The notes beneath the pieces were generated by a model that saw only the letters and a program-made list of their open reading frames with translations, was not told the origin of the DNA and searched no databases. A program made the position numbers and the translations under genes. This document shows, one piece after another, positions 32,886-34,961 of a stretch of 34,961 nucleotides of DNA; the first letter of the stretch is position 1; each line of letters opens with the position of its first letter. The stretch is from Flavobacterium sp. (GTDB lineage: Bacteria > Bacteroidota > Bacteroidia > Flavobacteriales > Flavobacteriaceae). The stretch is from positions 1 through 34,961 of the forward strand of contig JASLGC010000236.1 of assembly GCA_030150335.1 (NCBI GenBank), read 5' to 3'.

Positions 32886-34181
32886 ATGAGAGTTTTTAAA
32901 AAATATATACAAGTAAGTTTATTATTGTTATTCTGTAGTGGAGCTGCGTTTGCTCAGCTTCACACAGAAGAAGCAACGAATAAGAATGTATTGACTTACC
33001 AAGAGTTTTTGAGTAAGATGGCTGCAAATAACTTGAGTTATGCTGCTGAGAAATACAATATAGATATTGCAGAAGCTGAGGTTCAAGCAGCAAAGATGTT
33101 TCCAGATCCTGAGTTGAGCTTTGGTTGGGTTGATAACCAGCAAAAACGTATGCAAATGGGATATGGTTTTGAAGCTGAGTTGTCTTGGGATTTAGAGTTA
33201 GGAGGAAAGAGAAAGGCGAGAAAGAACTTAGCGAAAGATCAAAAGGTTTTAGCTGAATTAGAATTACAAGAGTTTTTCCAAACGCTTAGAGCTGAATCTA
33301 CTGTTGCTTTTTTAGAAGCATTGCAGAACAAAATGCTTTTTGATATTCAAAAAGATTCTTATGAGTCAATGTTACAAGTAGCAAAATCAGATAGTATTCG
33401 TTACTCTTTAGGGCAAATCAGTAAAGTAGATGCTATTCAAAGTAAATTAGAAGCAAAGTCAATGTGGAATGATTTACAAGACGCAGATGATACTTGGGAG
33501 AATAGCCTTGTAGAGATTAGAAATATTATAAGTGCAAGTAGAAATGATTCGGTGTTTATTCCAAATGGTGATTTCAACAAGTTTGACCGTTTGTTTTCAT
33601 TGAATGAATTAATCGTAACTGCACAAAATAATAGAGCTGATTTCTTAGTTGCTCGTCAAAATAAAGTAGTAGCAGGTAGACAAGTTTCTTTAGCAAGAGC
33701 AGAAAGAGTTATAGATTTAGGATTAAATGTTGGTGTCGAAAACAATTCTTTTGTTAAGAATGCTGTAGCTCCAACACCAGGTAATACTGCTGTTAAAGCT
33801 GGTATTTCTATTCCTTTGAAATTCTCTAATCGCAAAGATGCTGGATTAAAAACAGCATTGTATGAAGAAAGACAAGCGGATTTAGAATATAGCGCAATTG
33901 AGTTAGAGCTTGAAAAAGAAATTACCCAAGCTTATAGAAATTACTTAACAAAGCAAAAGCAGATTTATCGTTTTGAAAATGGTATGTTGAGTGAGTCAAA
34001 AGAAGTTTTTGAAGGGATTAAATACAGTTACCAACGTGGAGCAAGTAGTTTGTTAGAAGTTTTAGACGCACAGCGTACTTATAACGAAACTCAACAAGCG
34101 TATGCGGAGACTCTGTTTGGTTATGCTGAAGCTTTAGTAGAGTTAGAAAAAGCAGTAGGAATTTGGGATATTGATTTTTAA
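32886..34181 (+). CDS. TolC-like outer-membrane efflux protein (CusC/CzcC type)
   Basis: The 431-residue protein has a signal peptide (about 1-24) and two OEP repeats of long amphipathic helices. These show the typical LEVLDAQRTYNETQQAYAET pattern near the C-terminus and a matching AIQSKLEAKSMWNDLQDA stretch in the first half. It forms the trimeric exit duct of the tripartite RND complex in the outer membrane. The gene begins 8 bp after the pump gene and 12 bp before the next gene. I see no lipoprotein Cys at the cleavage site, so it is a plain Sec substrate. Confidence 0.93.
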   Translation: MRVFKKYIQVSLLLLFCSGAAFAQLHTEEATNKNVLTYQEFLSKMAANNLSYAAEKYNIDIAEAEVQAAKMFPDPELSFGWVDNQQKRMQMGYGFEAELSWDLELGGKRKARKNLAKDQKVLAELELQEFFQTLRAESTVAFLEALQNKMLFDIQKDSYESMLQVAKSDSIRYSLGQISKVDAIQSKLEAKSMWNDLQDADDTWENSLVEIRNIISASRNDSVFIPNGDFNKFDRLFSLNELIVTAQNNRADFLVARQNKVVAGRQVSLARAERVIDLGLNVGVENNSFVKNAVAPTPGNTAVKAGISIPLKFSNRKDAGLKTALYEERQADLEYSAIELELEKEITQAYRNYLTKQKQIYRFENGMLSESKEVFEGIKYSYQRGASSLLEVLDAQRTYNETQQAYAETLFGYAEALVELEKAVGIWDIDF

Positions 34182-34193
34182 GGAAAGAAAGTT

Positions 34194-34898
34194 ATGAGAA
34201 ATCTAATATTAAGTTTTTGTTTACTAACAGCAGTTACAACTGTTAGCGCTCAAGACATAAATGACGAAGTAAAAGGGCGAACTACTTTTGCTGTAAAAGC
34301 AGGATGGTTACAATCAACATTGAAAGGTAAAGATGTAGATTTTTTAGCTGTAGATGGCAAGGTTGATGCACGTAATAATTTTTTTGCAGGTGTAAGCGTT
34401 GACAATAGTTTAGGAAAGTATTTTGGATTGAAGCATGAGTTGTTTTATCAAAATCATGGAGCAGGTTTTAGAAGAGCTATTGACGATGAGGTAATAGATG
34501 CTAAATTAGAAATGCATAGTTTGCGTTTAAATCCAATTAGTGCTGTATTTAAAATAGAAGGACTACAAGTGTATGTAGGGCCTTATGTAAATATGTTGTT
34601 GAATTCTTCAGTAACTGCTTTAGATGAAAACGGGAATACATATAGAGACCACTCTATATTTGGTGGAATAGACGATGACCAAGAAGATAGTAAGTACTTA
34701 CAAAAGATGGATTACGGAATTGTAGCTGGTATAGAATATCAGTTTAAATTCGGAATGGTTCTTGGTGCTAACTTCTCAAGAGGATTTGCAAGTTTATTTG
34801 ATAACGCCAATACATTTGGTGTTGAAGAGAATACAGGAATGTATGATAAGAAAGTCTACAATCAAAACTTTGGTGTTTTTGTAGGATATAAATTTTAA
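34194..34898 (+). CDS. Small outer-membrane beta-barrel protein at the end of the efflux operon
   Basis: The 234-residue protein has a signal peptide (about 1-19, ending VSAQ). It has about eight alternating hydrophobic beta-strands and a C-terminal GVFVGYKF, typical of the OMP_b-brl/PorT-like barrels of Bacteroidota. It starts 12 bp after the outer-membrane factor gene and ends just before the operon terminator, so it is almost certainly cotranscribed with the RND system. RND operons normally have three structural genes, so this fourth barrel is an addition whose role is not known. A metal-responsive surface channel or outer-membrane repair role would be speculation. Confidence 0.85.
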   Translation: MRNLILSFCLLTAVTTVSAQDINDEVKGRTTFAVKAGWLQSTLKGKDVDFLAVDGKVDARNNFFAGVSVDNSLGKYFGLKHELFYQNHGAGFRRAIDDEVIDAKLEMHSLRLNPISAVFKIEGLQVYVGPYVNMLLNSSVTALDENGNTYRDHSIFGGIDDDQEDSKYLQKMDYGIVAGIEYQFKFGMVLGANFSRGFASLFDNANTFGVEENTGMYDKKVYNQNFGVFVGYKF

Positions 34899-34923
34899 GT
34901 AAGTTGTTAAGGTTAAGGTTAGA

Positions 34924-34961
34924 AAAAAAGGCAATCTCAAATATTTTGAGGTTGCCTTTTT
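34924..34961 (+). terminator. Terminator of the RND efflux operon
   Basis: A 17-bp stem with one T-G wobble (core AAAAAGGCAA/TTGCCTTTTT) and a short loop ends in a T-run at the window edge, about 25 bp after the barrel gene stop. Confidence 0.85.

Overview
The window is AT-rich, densely coded DNA from a member of the Bacteroidota, most likely a Flavobacteriaceae such as Flavobacterium or Myroides; the genus cannot be settled from sequence alone. The evidence is a gldH gliding-motility lipoprotein gene, a TonB-dependent receptor with a carboxypeptidase-regulatory-like N-terminal domain, PCMD and DUF5689 lipoproteins, many Bacteroidota-type lipoprotein signals, and several exact matches to the Bacteroidota -7 promoter element TAnnTTTG. 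It looks like chromosome. I see no rRNA, tRNA, CRISPR array, complete insertion sequence or phage module.

Layout. Positions 1-5786: a DUF5689 lipoprotein (cut by the left edge) and a large TonB-dependent receptor run leftward. They are divergent from a secreted endonuclease/exonuclease/phosphatase enzyme, which converges on an MTA/SAH nucleosidase gene. Positions 5787-6825: about 1 kb without a gene, but with ordered short repeats, including five TATACA copies exactly 11 bp apart. Positions 6826-12535: a PSP1/RicT-like gene, gldH and a class A penicillin-binding protein form an operon, followed by a two-gene 3-oxoacid CoA-transferase operon (scoA, scoB).

Positions 12536-16020: a rearranged locus. 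A DUF2135/TPR gene lies between an intact universal-stress-protein plus YeeZ-like epimerase pair and a decayed, internally deleted copy of the same pair. The decayed copy and the start of the intact pair form about 102-bp direct repeats on either side of the TPR gene. Positions 16118-21617: an ectonucleotide pyrophosphatase/phosphodiesterase, then two tandem copies of a two-gene cassette (PCMD lipoprotein followed by outer-membrane barrel). Positions 21869-23888: a GNAT-carbon-nitrogen hydrolase fusion and a short single-stranded DNA-binding protein.

Positions 24009-34961: an OmpR-type response regulator and sensor kinase, then an intergenic region with four TTCTAA repeats exactly 11 bp apart just before a consensus -7 element. 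Next come mgtC and mgtE (magnesium homeostasis) and a four-gene heavy-metal RND efflux operon (adaptor, CzcA-like pump, outer-membrane factor, extra barrel). The order suggests one divalent-cation module in which the two-component system controls at least the mgtC-mgtE promoter.

The observations I rate highest are the two 11-bp-phased repeat arrays (6319-6368 and 26120-26159), the hybrid pseudogene at 12557-12757, the duplicated PCMD/barrel cassette, and a 28-bp perfect inverted repeat between convergent genes at 17392-17449.
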